In this document: positions 33,774 through 42,349 of the stretch, piece by piece
Layout: every line of letters begins with the position of its first letter
Numbering within the stretch: position 1 is the first letter of the stretch
Origin: Sphingomonas psychrotolerans
Lineage (GTDB): Bacteria > Pseudomonadota > Alphaproteobacteria > Sphingomonadales > Sphingomonadaceae
Reading direction: 5' to 3'
Assembly: GCF_002796605.1 (NCBI RefSeq)
Contig: NZ_CP024923.1
Location: 62,001 to 126,000 of the forward strand
Length of the DNA: 64,000 nucleotides
Translations under genes and position numbers: made by a program
Notes under the pieces: model-generated
What the model saw: the letters and a program-made list of their open reading frames with translations, nothing else
Databases searched by the model: none
What the model was told of the DNA's origin: nothing

Positions 33774-35050
33774 TGCTGCTCGATCGCCGCGTGCTTCTGG
33801 CCGGACTGACGGCCTCCGCGGGGCTCTATGCCATTCCGGCGCGCGCTCTGCCGGACGCCGTCAGGCTGCGCGAGACGCTCGACGGCCTCAATGCGATCCC
33901 GGGCTACGATGCCCGCCTCGCCCAACTCAAAGCCTTTGATGCCGCGTCGCTATCGCCTTCTGCGAGCCTTGATTTGCGAACCGTTCGCAAGGCTCTTGCG
34001 ATAGATTCGCAATTAATCCGGCTCGTTCCGGGGGGAAAGTCGGAAGGACCCTATCGCCTCCCGCCCGCCCCCGCGCCGGGATTGTGGCGACGCGCCAATG
34101 GCGCCGAGGCATTCGCACTGCTGCTCGAACGCCATGTCGGCGACCGCACCGATCCAGTGTCCGCACACCGCCGGCTCGAGCGTATCGTCGTGCGCCTGAG
34201 CGTCCGCGCCGACCGGCTGATGCGTGCCGCCGGCTTCAGCAAGGGCAATGTCGGCGATCGCTTCAAAGCGATGTTCGCCGATCCGCGCTGGCTCTATTCC
34301 GACGACGATGCCGGCCGCGACGCCGCGGTCGGCGACATGAACCGCTGGCTGGACAATGCGCGCCGGGCATTGCCCGCGCTGATCGGCCCGGTGCCGCGCG
34401 CGAGCCTCGACGTCAGCGTCCGCCGGATGACTCGCGCCGAGGAAGCGGCGGGGAAGGGGGGATATCGCCAGCTGCCGAGCGCGGGCCAGTCGGGCGCCTA
34501 TTTCGTCGACCTGAAGCAGATCCGTCGTCGGCCGCGCTGGAGCCTGCACAGCGTCGTCCATCACGAACTGCTCCCCGGCCATATGGTCCAACTGCCGATC
34601 GAGGCTGCGGCCGATCCACACCCGCTGCGCATCGCGTATCTACCCGCCTTCGCCGAAGGCTGGGCGATCCATGCCGAGCAACTGATGGCCGACCACGGGG
34701 TCTATCACGGCGCGCCGCTGGAGGAACTCGGCCATCTCCACTGGCTGCTGTTCCGCGCCGTCCGGGGGCTGATCGACACTGGCATCCACCACCGCCGCTG
34801 GAGCGTGGCCGAAGCGCGCGCGCAGCTCGAGAGGCTGCAGGGGGTGCCCGCCTATTTCGCTTCGTTCGAGCAGGATCTTGAGCGGATCACCAGCGAACCC
34901 GCGGTGCGCGCCGCGGAAGCCCTGATCTGGCTACGGCTCGCCGATTGCGTCTGGGGCCGCGGCGATACGTCGACCGAGATCAATCAGGCGGTGCTCAGAA
35001 ACGGACGCAAGCCGCTGCGCCTTATCCCGGATGCTGGGAGCGATACATAA
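33773..35050 (+). CDS. DUF885 family protein, exported putative metallohydrolase
   Basis: This 425-residue protein has a twin-arginine-like signal (LDRRVLLAGLTASAGLYAIP). DUF885 landmarks are the zinc-site motif VVHHELLPGHMVQ and the second-ligand motif AFAEGWAIHAEQLM, as in thermolysin-like metallopeptidases of this family. The protein is shorter than typical DUF885 members (550-600), with a reduced N-terminal part. Its start overlaps the previous stop. The function of the family is poorly defined, and why a putative peptidase is in a uronate operon is not clear. Confidence 0.82.
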   Translation: MLLDRRVLLAGLTASAGLYAIPARALPDAVRLRETLDGLNAIPGYDARLAQLKAFDAASLSPSASLDLRTVRKALAIDSQLIRLVPGGKSEGPYRLPPAPAPGLWRRANGAEAFALLLERHVGDRTDPVSAHRRLERIVVRLSVRADRLMRAAGFSKGNVGDRFKAMFADPRWLYSDDDAGRDAAVGDMNRWLDNARRALPALIGPVPRASLDVSVRRMTRAEEAAGKGGYRQLPSAGQSGAYFVDLKQIRRRPRWSLHSVVHHELLPGHMVQLPIEAAADPHPLRIAYLPAFAEGWAIHAEQLMADHGVYHGAPLEELGHLHWLLFRAVRGLIDTGIHHRRWSVAEARAQLERLQGVPAYFASFEQDLERITSEPAVRAAEALIWLRLADCVWGRGDTSTEINQAVLRNGRKPLRLIPDAGSDT

Positions 35051-35158
35051 AATGCGAAACTTGACACCCCGAAGCTTCCCTCGGCCGGAGGTAGAGGCTA
35101 ACCATCCAACCAAGCTGCGAGCGGGACTCATGCGGCAAATAGCATTGGGAGAGGCTGA

Positions 35159-36712
35159 ATGAGCGATGCGCGAGGGGCCACGATAGCGGGCGCCGCGGAC
35201 CGGATCGGGCGATATCGCTGGGTCATCGTCGGCCTGTTGTTTGCCGCGACGGCAATCAATTATATCGACCGTCAGATGATCGGGCTGCTCAAGCCGATTA
35301 TGATGGAAGACCCCGCGCTCCACATGGACGAGCGCACCTATGCCGACGTCGTCGTGTGGTTCCAGATCGCTTATGCGGTCGGCTATCTCGGCTTCGGCAA
35401 GGTGGTCGACGTGATCGGCGCGCGGCTCGGCTATGCCGCCGCGGTGATCATCTGGACGATCGCGCACGTCGCGCACGGCGGCGCCTATAGCGTCACCCAG
35501 TTCGCACTGGCACGTTTCAGCCTCGGCATCGGCGAATCGGGCAACTTCCCCGCCGGCGTGAAGTCGGTCGCGCAGTGGTTCCCGCAAAAGGAACGCGCCT
35601 ACGCGATCGGGCTGTTCAATGCGGGCGCCAATGTCGGCGCGATCCTGACGCCGCTGATCGTCTATGTGATGATCTCGCATCTCGAGATGAGCTGGCGGAC
35701 GGTGTTCATCTCGACCGGCATCTTCGGGGTGATCTGGCTCATCGCCTGGCTGGCGATCTATCGCGACGATCCTGCCACGCACCCGAAGGTCGGCAGCAGC
35801 GAACTCGCGCACATCACACAGGATCCCGCCGACCCCGACGTGAAGACACCGGGCCTGTGGCTGCGCCTGCTCGCGACCCGCGAGACCTGGGCGTTCGCGC
35901 TCGGCAAGTTCTTCATCGATCCGATCTGGTGGTTCTATCTGTTCTGGCTGCCGGGCTTTCTCGGCGCGCAATATGGCCTCGATCTCAAAACCTGGTCGAC
36001 GCCGACCGCAGCGCTCGCGCTCGGCGCGATCTATCTGATCTCCGACGTCGGCAGTATCTTCGGCGGCTGGCTCTCGGGGCGCTTGATGAAGGCCGGGATG
36101 ACCGTCAACAAGGCGCGCAAGCTCACCATGCTGATCTGCGCCTTCTGCGTGCTGCCGGTGGTGTTCGCGACATCGGTCGACAATCTGTGGGTCAGCGTCA
36201 TCCTGATCGGCATCGCAGCGGCGGCGCATCAGGGCTTCTCGGCCAATCTCTACACATTGCCGTCGGACACCTTCCCGCGCTTCGCCGTGGGTGCGGTGAT
36301 CGGCATCGGCGGCACCGTGGGCGCGATCGGCGGGGCTTTGTTCTCCAAATATTCGGGTGACATCCTCGATCGGGTGGGCAGCTATGCGCCGATGTTCATC
36401 GCCGCCGGCGCGGCCTATTTCCTCGCGATCCTGTCGGTCCATTTGCTGACTCCGCGGCTCGAACGGGTCGAGAGCTTCCATCGCTCGACGCCTTGGGGTG
36501 TGATCGTGTCGGTTGCGGCCGGGCTGGGGGGCGTGATCGTATTCCTCGCTTCGGGCAAGAACGTCGAGGGCTGCGTTCCGGTGTGGATGGGCGTCGCCTC
36601 GCCTTGCTTCCAGACCGGCACCTATTGGACGATCCTCGGCATGTTCGGGGCAGTTGCGATCGTTGCGATTGTCGCCAACGCGCTGTTCCGCGACAAGTCG
36701 CCGCAAGCGTAA
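35159..36712 (+). CDS. MFS hexuronate transporter, ExuT-like
   Basis: This 517-residue inner-membrane symporter of the anion:cation symporter family has 12 core membrane segments. Motifs are FAATAINYIDRQMIGLLKP, RFSLGIGESGNFPAGVKSVA and WFPQKERAYAIGLFNAGANV, all typical of ExuT/GudP-type uronate carriers. Compared with ExuT (about 430 residues) it carries a roughly 75-residue C-terminal extension with two more hydrophobic segments (VIVSVAAGLGGVIVFLASG and ILGMFGAVAIVAIVANALF) and two cysteines in the loop between them. GGGAGAGG lies before the ATG. The gene lies directly before uxaC. Confidence 0.9.
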   Translation: MSDARGATIAGAADRIGRYRWVIVGLLFAATAINYIDRQMIGLLKPIMMEDPALHMDERTYADVVVWFQIAYAVGYLGFGKVVDVIGARLGYAAAVIIWTIAHVAHGGAYSVTQFALARFSLGIGESGNFPAGVKSVAQWFPQKERAYAIGLFNAGANVGAILTPLIVYVMISHLEMSWRTVFISTGIFGVIWLIAWLAIYRDDPATHPKVGSSELAHITQDPADPDVKTPGLWLRLLATRETWAFALGKFFIDPIWWFYLFWLPGFLGAQYGLDLKTWSTPTAALALGAIYLISDVGSIFGGWLSGRLMKAGMTVNKARKLTMLICAFCVLPVVFATSVDNLWVSVILIGIAAAAHQGFSANLYTLPSDTFPRFAVGAVIGIGGTVGAIGGALFSKYSGDILDRVGSYAPMFIAAGAAYFLAILSVHLLTPRLERVESFHRSTPWGVIVSVAAGLGGVIVFLASGKNVEGCVPVWMGVASPCFQTGTYWTILGMFGAVAIVAIVANALFRDKSPQA

Positions 36713-36721
36713 GAGAGAGTA

Positions 36722-38170
36722 ATGACCAAGCCCCTCAGACTCGATCCGGACCGCCTGTTTCCCTCCGACGAGCGGACGCGGACCATCGCGCGCGCGCTCT
36801 ACAAGGAAGTGGCCGGGCTGCCGATCATCAGCCCGCACGGGCATACCGATCCGAAGTGGTTCGCCACCGACGAGAATTGGTCGAACGCGACCGAGCTGCT
36901 GCTGTCGCCCGATCATTATCTGTATCGCATGCTCTATTCGCAGGGCGTCGCGCTCGACGATCTCTGCGTGCCGAGCCTTGCCGGAATGCCGGGGAGCGAT
37001 CCGCGGAAAGCCTGGCGGACCTTTGCGCAAAACGTCCACCTGTTTCGCGGCACCCCGTCCTCCATGTGGCTCGGTCATGTCTTCGCCGAGGTGTTCGGTT
37101 TCGAGGTCGCACTCGATGCGAGCACTGCGGATCTCTATTACGACCGCATCAACGAGAAGCTCGCGAGCGATGCCTTCAAGCCGCGTGCGTTGTTCGATCG
37201 CTTCGGCATCGAGTTCCTCGCCACCACCGAGGGGCCGCAGGACGATCTCACGCCGCACCATATCATCCACGACAGCGGGTGGAAGGGCAGGGTGGTCACC
37301 ACCTATCGCCCCGATGCGGTGATCGATGTCGAGCACGAACAGTTCGCCGGCGCGATGCGCATTTTTGCCGACCTCACCGGCGAGGATGTATATTCGTGGG
37401 ACGGCTATCTCGCCGCGCACCGCAAGCGCCGCTTCGACTTCCGTGCTGCGGGCGCCACCGCGACCGACCATGGCCACCCCACCGCGCAGACGGCCAATCT
37501 CGGCTATGACGAGGCCGAGCGGCTGTTCCGCACGATTCTCTCCGACAGCTGGACCCCGCAGGACGCCGAGCTGTTTCGCGCGCAGATGCTCACCGAGATG
37601 GCGGCGATGTCGGCCGAGGACGGGATGGTCATGCAGATCCACCCCGGATCTTTCCGCAACCACAATGGTGGCCTGTTCGCCAGCCACGGCCGCGACAAGG
37701 GCGCCGACATCCCGACGCGGACCGATTATGTCCATGCATTGAAGCCGCTGCTCGATCGCTTCGGCACCTCGACGACGCTGTCGATCATCCTCTTCACGCT
37801 CGACGAGACGGTGTACGCGCGCGAACTCGCGCCGCTGGCGGGCCATTATCCGTGCCTCAAGCTGGGGCCGAGCTGGTGGTTCCACGACAGCCCCGAGGGC
37901 ATGCGCCGCTTCCGCGAGCAAGTCACCGAGACCGCGGGCTTCTACAACACCGTCGGCTTCAACGACGACACCCGCGCCTTCCTGTCGATTCCGGCGCGTC
38001 ACGATGTCGCGCGTCGAATCGATTGCGGGTTCCTCGGCCAGCTCGTTGCCGAAGGGCGGCTGCTCGACTGGGAAGCCTTTGAGCTCGCGCACGAACTGAC
38101 CAACGGCCTCGTCCGCAAAGCCTATAAGCTCGACCAACAAGCGCCGGCGCCGATCGCCGCCGCAGCCTGA
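36722..38170 (+). CDS. uxaC: Glucuronate/galacturonate isomerase
   Basis: This 482-residue cytoplasmic enzyme isomerises D-galacturonate to tagaturonate and D-glucuronate to fructuronate. It belongs to the amidohydrolase superfamily. Motifs are LPIISPHGHTDPKWFA with the metal-binding His pair, FGIEFLATTEGPQDDL, MVMQIHPGSFRNHN, CLKLGPSWWFHDSPEGMRRF and VGFNDDTRAFLSIPARHDV. AAGAGAGAGT precedes the ATG at 36722, nine bases after the transporter stop. Length and motifs fit UxaC fully. Confidence 0.96.
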   Translation: MTKPLRLDPDRLFPSDERTRTIARALYKEVAGLPIISPHGHTDPKWFATDENWSNATELLLSPDHYLYRMLYSQGVALDDLCVPSLAGMPGSDPRKAWRTFAQNVHLFRGTPSSMWLGHVFAEVFGFEVALDASTADLYYDRINEKLASDAFKPRALFDRFGIEFLATTEGPQDDLTPHHIIHDSGWKGRVVTTYRPDAVIDVEHEQFAGAMRIFADLTGEDVYSWDGYLAAHRKRRFDFRAAGATATDHGHPTAQTANLGYDEAERLFRTILSDSWTPQDAELFRAQMLTEMAAMSAEDGMVMQIHPGSFRNHNGGLFASHGRDKGADIPTRTDYVHALKPLLDRFGTSTTLSIILFTLDETVYARELAPLAGHYPCLKLGPSWWFHDSPEGMRRFREQVTETAGFYNTVGFNDDTRAFLSIPARHDVARRIDCGFLGQLVAEGRLLDWEAFELAHELTNGLVRKAYKLDQQAPAPIAAAA

Positions 38171-38191
38171 ATCAAACCTACGGAGTATCCC

Positions 38192-39031
38192 ATGTTCGAC
38201 CGCACTTATTACGCCACGCATCCGGACATGATGGAGTGCGTCTCGAACGAGGAGCTTCGCGATCGTTATCTGATCGACGGGCTGTTCCGCGAAGGCGAGT
38301 GCGTGCTCAACTACACCCATGCCGATCGCTTCGTGATCGGCGGCGTGGCGGTGGGCGCGGGCGCCGTGAAGCTGCCCGACCAGACCGAGCCGGCCTCGGC
38401 GGTCGGGCACCCGTTCCTCGAGCGCCGCGAGCTGGCCGTGGTCAACGTGTCGTCGGTGGAAGGCATTGTGACCGTCGACGGCGAGAGCTTCACGCTCGGC
38501 AACAAGGACTGCCTCTACGTCACGATGGGCGCGAAGGACGTGCAGTTCTCAGGGACCGGCGCGCGTTTCTATCTGGCCTCGTGCCCGGCGCATAAGGGCT
38601 TCCAGACCCGCAAACTGTCGATCGCCGACGCCAACAGGCTCGAGCGCGGCAGCCTCGAGGAATCCAACGAGCGATCGATCTATCAGCTGGTGATCCCGGG
38701 CGTGTGCGACTCTGCCCAGCTCGTCATGGGCCTCACCGTGCTCAAGCCGGGTTCGGTGTGGAACACCATGCCGCCGCACATCCACGAGCGGCGCAGCGAG
38801 ATCTATTTCTACTTCGAGCTCGACGGGCCGAACGACCGCGTCTTCCATTACATGGGCGAAGGCGAGGCGATGCGGCACATCGTTCTCGGCAACGAGGAAG
38901 CGGTGATCAGCCCGCCCTGGTCGATCCATATGGGCTCGGGCACCAAGGCCTATGCCTTCATCTGGGCAATGGCCGGCGAGAACCAGGACTATACCGACAT
39001 GAACGTGCTCGATATCTGCCAGCTGGCGTAA
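38192..39031 (+). CDS. kduI: 5-keto-4-deoxyuronate isomerase, copy B
   Basis: This 279-residue enzyme is 278/279 identical in protein to copy A at 30124-30963 and encoded on the opposite strand. Thirteen base differences fall between about bases 75 and 285 of the gene. The rest, including about 29 bases past the stop, is identical by eye. The zinc ligands His196, His198, Glu203 and His246 are present. CGGAGT lies eight bases upstream of the ATG, 22 bases after uxaC, so this copy belongs to a uxaC-kduI-kduD-kdgK unit. Confidence 0.96.
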   Translation: MFDRTYYATHPDMMECVSNEELRDRYLIDGLFREGECVLNYTHADRFVIGGVAVGAGAVKLPDQTEPASAVGHPFLERRELAVVNVSSVEGIVTVDGESFTLGNKDCLYVTMGAKDVQFSGTGARFYLASCPAHKGFQTRKLSIADANRLERGSLEESNERSIYQLVIPGVCDSAQLVMGLTVLKPGSVWNTMPPHIHERRSEIYFYFELDGPNDRVFHYMGEGEAMRHIVLGNEEAVISPPWSIHMGSGTKAYAFIWAMAGENQDYTDMNVLDICQLA

Positions 39032-39043
39032 GCCTTCTTGCTC

Positions 39044-39144
39044 CCCCTCCCGCTTGCGGGAGGGGTCGAGGGAGGGCGTGGCCGAAAGCGATACCCTCCC
39101 ATTTTTTCAGACCCTCCCCTGGCCCCTCCCGCAAGCGGAAGGGG
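39044..39144. repeat. Paired GC-rich hairpins between kduI and kduD
   Basis: Two 22-base hairpins, CCCCTCCCGC-TT-GCGGGAGGGG (39044-39065, perfect) and CCCCTCCCGC-AA-GCGGAAGGGG (39123-39144, one mismatch), are separated by 57 bases with CCATTTTTTC in the middle. The units are inverted relative to each other. From memory, such GGGAGGGG hairpins are common intergenic repeats in sphingomonads. They lie within the operon and may attenuate transcription or stabilise mRNA. Confidence 0.7.
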
Positions 39145-39173
39145 ACGCGAGTGGAGAGGGATGGGAGTTAAGA

Positions 39174-39929
39174 ATGACCAATCCCTTCGACCTGACCGGC
39201 AAGGTCGCCATCGTCACCGGTGCGAACACCGGCATCGGCCAGGGCATTGCGCTGGCGCTGGCGCAGGCGGGCGCGAGCATCGCCGCAGTCGGCCGCTCGG
39301 CCGCGAGCGAGACCGTCGAAAAGGCCCGCGCGCTCGGTGTGAAGGCCGAGATCATCTCCGCCGATCTCTCCACCATCGAGCCTGTGGGCAGAATTGTGGA
39401 TGAAACTGTGGAAAAGCTCGGCGGGCTCGACATTCTGGTCAACAATGCCGGCATCATCCGCCGCAACGACAGCCTCGATTTCTCGGAAGAGGATTGGGAC
39501 GCGGTGATCGACACCAATCTCAAATCCACGTTCTTCCTCTGCCAGGCAGCCGGCCGCCACATGGTCGCCCAGGGCCGGGGCAAGATCATCAACATCGCCT
39601 CGATGCTGAGCTTTCAGGGGGGCATCCGCGTGCCTTCCTATACCGCCAGCAAATCGGGCGTCGCGGGGCTGACCAAGCTGCTCGCCTGCGAATGGGCGTC
39701 GAAGGGCATCAACGTCAACGCGATCGCCCCCGGCTATATCGCCACCAACAACACCACCGCACTGCAGGCCGACGAGACCCGCAACCGCCAGATCGTCGAG
39801 CGCATCCCGGCTGCCCGCTGGGGCGAACCCGGCGATCTTGGCGGAGCCGCGGTGTTCCTTGCTTCCTCGGCCTCGGATTATGTTCAGGGTCATGTTCTCG
39901 CCGTCGATGGCGGATGGCTCGCGCGATGA
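39174..39929 (+). CDS. kduD: 2-keto-3-deoxygluconate/2-deoxygluconate 3-dehydrogenase (SDR)
   Basis: This 251-residue cytoplasmic short-chain dehydrogenase starts at the ATG at 39174 with GGAG seven bases upstream. The NAD-binding start is VAIVTGANTGIGQGIALALA, with LVNNAGIIRR, the Ser in IASMLSFQGG and the catalytic YTASKSGVAGLTK. GGWLAR-type endings and NPFDLTGKVA starts are typical of KduD. It reduces the KduI product to 2-keto-3-deoxygluconate. It follows kduI copy B and precedes the KDG kinase gene. Confidence 0.92.
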   Translation: MTNPFDLTGKVAIVTGANTGIGQGIALALAQAGASIAAVGRSAASETVEKARALGVKAEIISADLSTIEPVGRIVDETVEKLGGLDILVNNAGIIRRNDSLDFSEEDWDAVIDTNLKSTFFLCQAAGRHMVAQGRGKIINIASMLSFQGGIRVPSYTASKSGVAGLTKLLACEWASKGINVNAIAPGYIATNNTTALQADETRNRQIVERIPAARWGEPGDLGGAAVFLASSASDYVQGHVLAVDGGWLAR

Positions 39930-39966
39930 ATGCGGAGGAAAAAGATGCGCGCGGGGAGAATGCGCT

Positions 39967-40974
39967 ATGACCATCGCATTCTTCGGTGAAGTGATGCTGC
40001 GGCTCTCGCCGCCCGGGCGCGAGCTGCTGCTGCAGACGCCGAAGCTCGAAGTGATCGTCGGCGGGGCCGAAGCGAATGTCGCTACCGGGCTTGCCTGCCT
40101 TGGCCATGCCACCCGCATGATCAGCGCGGTCGCCGACAATCCGTTGGGCGGCGCGGTGATCGGCGAGTTGCGCCGGCGCGGCGTCGACACCTCGAGGGTG
40201 GCGAGCGAGGAGGGGCGTCTCGGCCTCTATTTCCTCACCCCCGGCGCCGGCCTCAGGGCTTCCGAAGTCGTCTATGACCGGGCGCATTCGGTGTTCGCGA
40301 CGCGCCCGGCCGACAGCTGGGACTGGGAGGTCCTGCTCGAAGGTGCGACCCGGCTGCATCTCTCCGGCATCACGCCTGCGCTGGGCCACAACACCGCGGA
40401 GGCGGCGATCGCCGCAGCCGAGGCGGCTTCGGTGAAGGGCATTCCGATCTCCTTCGACGGCAATTATCGCGCCAAGCTGTGGGAGGCTTGGGACAGCGAT
40501 CCGCGCGCGGTGCTCACCAGGCTGATCGGCCATGCCGACGTCCTGTTCGGCAATCATCGCGATGTTTCGCTGCTGCTCGGCAAGCCCTTTTCGGGGGATG
40601 GTTCCGATCGGCGGCGCGAGGCGGCGGAGGCGGCGTTCGCCCACTTCCCCAAGCTCCAGACGATTGCCTCCACTGCGCGGCATGTCGACGATGCCGACAG
40701 TCACCGCGTCTCGGCGCGAGTCGATACGCGCGGCGGCGCGCATCAGACCGACGAGATTCTGATAGCCGGTATCGTCGATCGGATTGGCGCGGGCGACGCC
40801 TTTGCGGCGGGGGTATTGCACGGCCTGATCGAAAGCGATGGCGATGCGCGTGCTGCGGCGAAGTCGGGCCTGGCGCTGACGGCGCTCAAGCATTCGCTGC
40901 CCGGCGATGCCAGCCTGTTCACGCGGGCGGATCTCGCAGCCTTCGAGGGCGGCGGGCTGGACGTACGGCGATGA
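39967..40974 (+). CDS. kdgK: 2-keto-3-deoxygluconate kinase
   Basis: This 335-residue PfkB-family sugar kinase phosphorylates KDG to KDPG. GGAEANVATGLACLG forms the substrate-side motif, FDGNYRAKLW is typical of KdgK, and the ATP/anion-hole motif is DRIGAGDAFAAGVLHGL. The ATG at 39967 has GGGGAG upstream. It completes the unit uxaC-kduI-kduD-kdgK. The next enzyme, KDPG aldolase (eda), is not in the window. Confidence 0.93.
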   Translation: MTIAFFGEVMLRLSPPGRELLLQTPKLEVIVGGAEANVATGLACLGHATRMISAVADNPLGGAVIGELRRRGVDTSRVASEEGRLGLYFLTPGAGLRASEVVYDRAHSVFATRPADSWDWEVLLEGATRLHLSGITPALGHNTAEAAIAAAEAASVKGIPISFDGNYRAKLWEAWDSDPRAVLTRLIGHADVLFGNHRDVSLLLGKPFSGDGSDRRREAAEAAFAHFPKLQTIASTARHVDDADSHRVSARVDTRGGAHQTDEILIAGIVDRIGAGDAFAAGVLHGLIESDGDARAAAKSGLALTALKHSLPGDASLFTRADLAAFEGGGLDVRR

Positions 40975-41010
40975 AGAACAAGAGGCGCAAGGACGCCCGG
41001 GGGAGGGTGT

Positions 41011-42342
41011 ATGTTGAAGGAGAATATCGGCACGGCCGATGAAGCGGCATTGCCGCGGCAAACCGCTGCGGCGTTACGGCAGAGCTATGCCATCGACGAA
41101 CGCTTCGAGACGGAGCTGCGCGAGGCGTGGACCTTCATCGAGCCGCATATCGCCGGCATCGCCCGCGATTTGCTCGAGCGGCGCGCGGGCGGGGCCGTGT
41201 CGGACGAACTGGTCGCCTCGCGGGTCGACTATGCGCGCGCCAAGCTGGCGCGCCCGATCGACCAGAATTGGCTCGACGCCATCATTGCCGAGGCGGATCG
41301 CATCTCGCAGCGCGATCTCGAATTTGCAGTGGTCGCGGCATCGATGCTGGTGGCGCAGATGCGCATCCATGCGTTGTTCTTCGAGCTGACCCAGGATCCC
41401 GCCCAACTCGAGCGGCTCACCCGCTCGACCCAGAAGCTGGCCGGCATCGAGTTCGAGATCATCGCCAGCCGGCTGCGTGCGATCGCCCGGGCGCGCAATC
41501 AGGCAGCGGTGCGCGCCGAGGCGGCGGCGGTCCGCAAGCAACTGGGCGAGGCGATCACCACCAGCGTGCGCGCCAGCCGCGACGTCGCCGGCTTTACCGA
41601 GCGTACCGCGGCCGAGATGCAGGCGCTGAGCAAGCCCACCGCCGAAGTCGCGACCGCGGCCGATCAGTCGGCGACGGCGATGGGGCAATCGGCGGAGAGC
41701 GCCGCGGTGCTGATCTCGGCCTTCGATCGCGCGCGCGAGGAGGCGTTGGCGGCAACCGAAGTCGCCGGCCGCGCCGATGCGATCGCGGCGCAGGGTGCGG
41801 AAAACGCCACCAGCCTCGCCTCGCACACAACAAAGATCGAGTCGGTGCTGACGCTGATCGCCGGCATCGCCCAGCAGACCAAATTGCTGGCGTTGAACGC
41901 GAGCATCGAGGCGGCGCGGGCAGGCGACAGCGGGCATGGCTTTGCCGTGGTCGCGCAGGAGGTTCGCAGTCTTGCCGATCAGGCGGCCGATGCCACCGGG
42001 GGAGTCACCGCCACGATCCGGCAGGCACAGAACGCCAGCGAAGTCATGGCGCAGACCAACCAGGCGATCCTCGCGATCGTCAGCGAGCTGATGGCGCGTG
42101 TGCGCGGGCTTTCGTCCGAGATGGAGGCGCAGGTGGCGACCGTGGGCGCGATCCTCGCCTCGATCGACGAGACGGCGATGTCCTCGCGCGAGATCGCGAT
42201 GCTGATCGCGCAGATCAGCGGCCGCGTCTCCGAACTCGCCGCCGCCGCGCAGGATGCCGGGCGCCAGGCCGCGCAAGCCGGCGACGCGCTTCACCAGGTC
42301 GAGGAGACCGTCGGCCAGTTCATGGCCGAAGTGTCGCGGTGA
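41011..42342 (+). CDS. Cytoplasmic methyl-accepting chemotaxis protein
   Basis: This 443-residue soluble receptor has no membrane segment. Residues about 25-170 are helical and resemble a globin-type sensor domain as in HemAT-like receptors, but I see no clear proximal heme histidine at the expected place. The signalling domain contains [20 protein letters not shown] with [20 protein letters not shown], the conserved MCP hairpin tip. GGGAGGG precedes the ATG. It follows kdgK by 36 bases on the same strand and so may be made together with uronate catabolism genes. A role in energy or metabolite taxis during pectin growth is inference. Confidence 0.85.
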   Translation: MLKENIGTADEAALPRQTAAALRQSYAIDERFETELREAWTFIEPHIAGIARDLLERRAGGAVSDELVASRVDYARAKLARPIDQNWLDAIIAEADRISQRDLEFAVVAASMLVAQMRIHALFFELTQDPAQLERLTRSTQKLAGIEFEIIASRLRAIARARNQAAVRAEAAAVRKQLGEAITTSVRASRDVAGFTERTAAEMQALSKPTAEVATAADQSATAMGQSAESAAVLISAFDRAREEALAATEVAGRADAIAAQGAENATSLASHTTKIESVLTLIAGIAQQTKLLALNASIEAARAGDSGHGFAVVAQEVRSLADQAADATGGVTATIRQAQNASEVMAQTNQAILAIVSELMARVRGLSSEMEAQVATVGAILASIDETAMSSREIAMLIAQISGRVSELAAAAQDAGRQAAQAGDALHQVEETVGQFMAEVSR

Positions 42343-42349
42343 GGCGCTG

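Noticed and set aside
35072..35085. TGACACCCCGAAGC before the ExuT-like gene
   Set aside because: Only the TGACACC half matches the LacI box and the CCGG centre is missing; TTGACA here may simply be a -35 hexamer.
34931..38410. A very long open frame on the minus strand (1159 codons) opposite the MFS and uxaC genes
   Set aside because: It is antisense to well-supported genes, is rich in Arg, His, Asp and Glu with no recognisable domain, and is a product of high GC codon bias.
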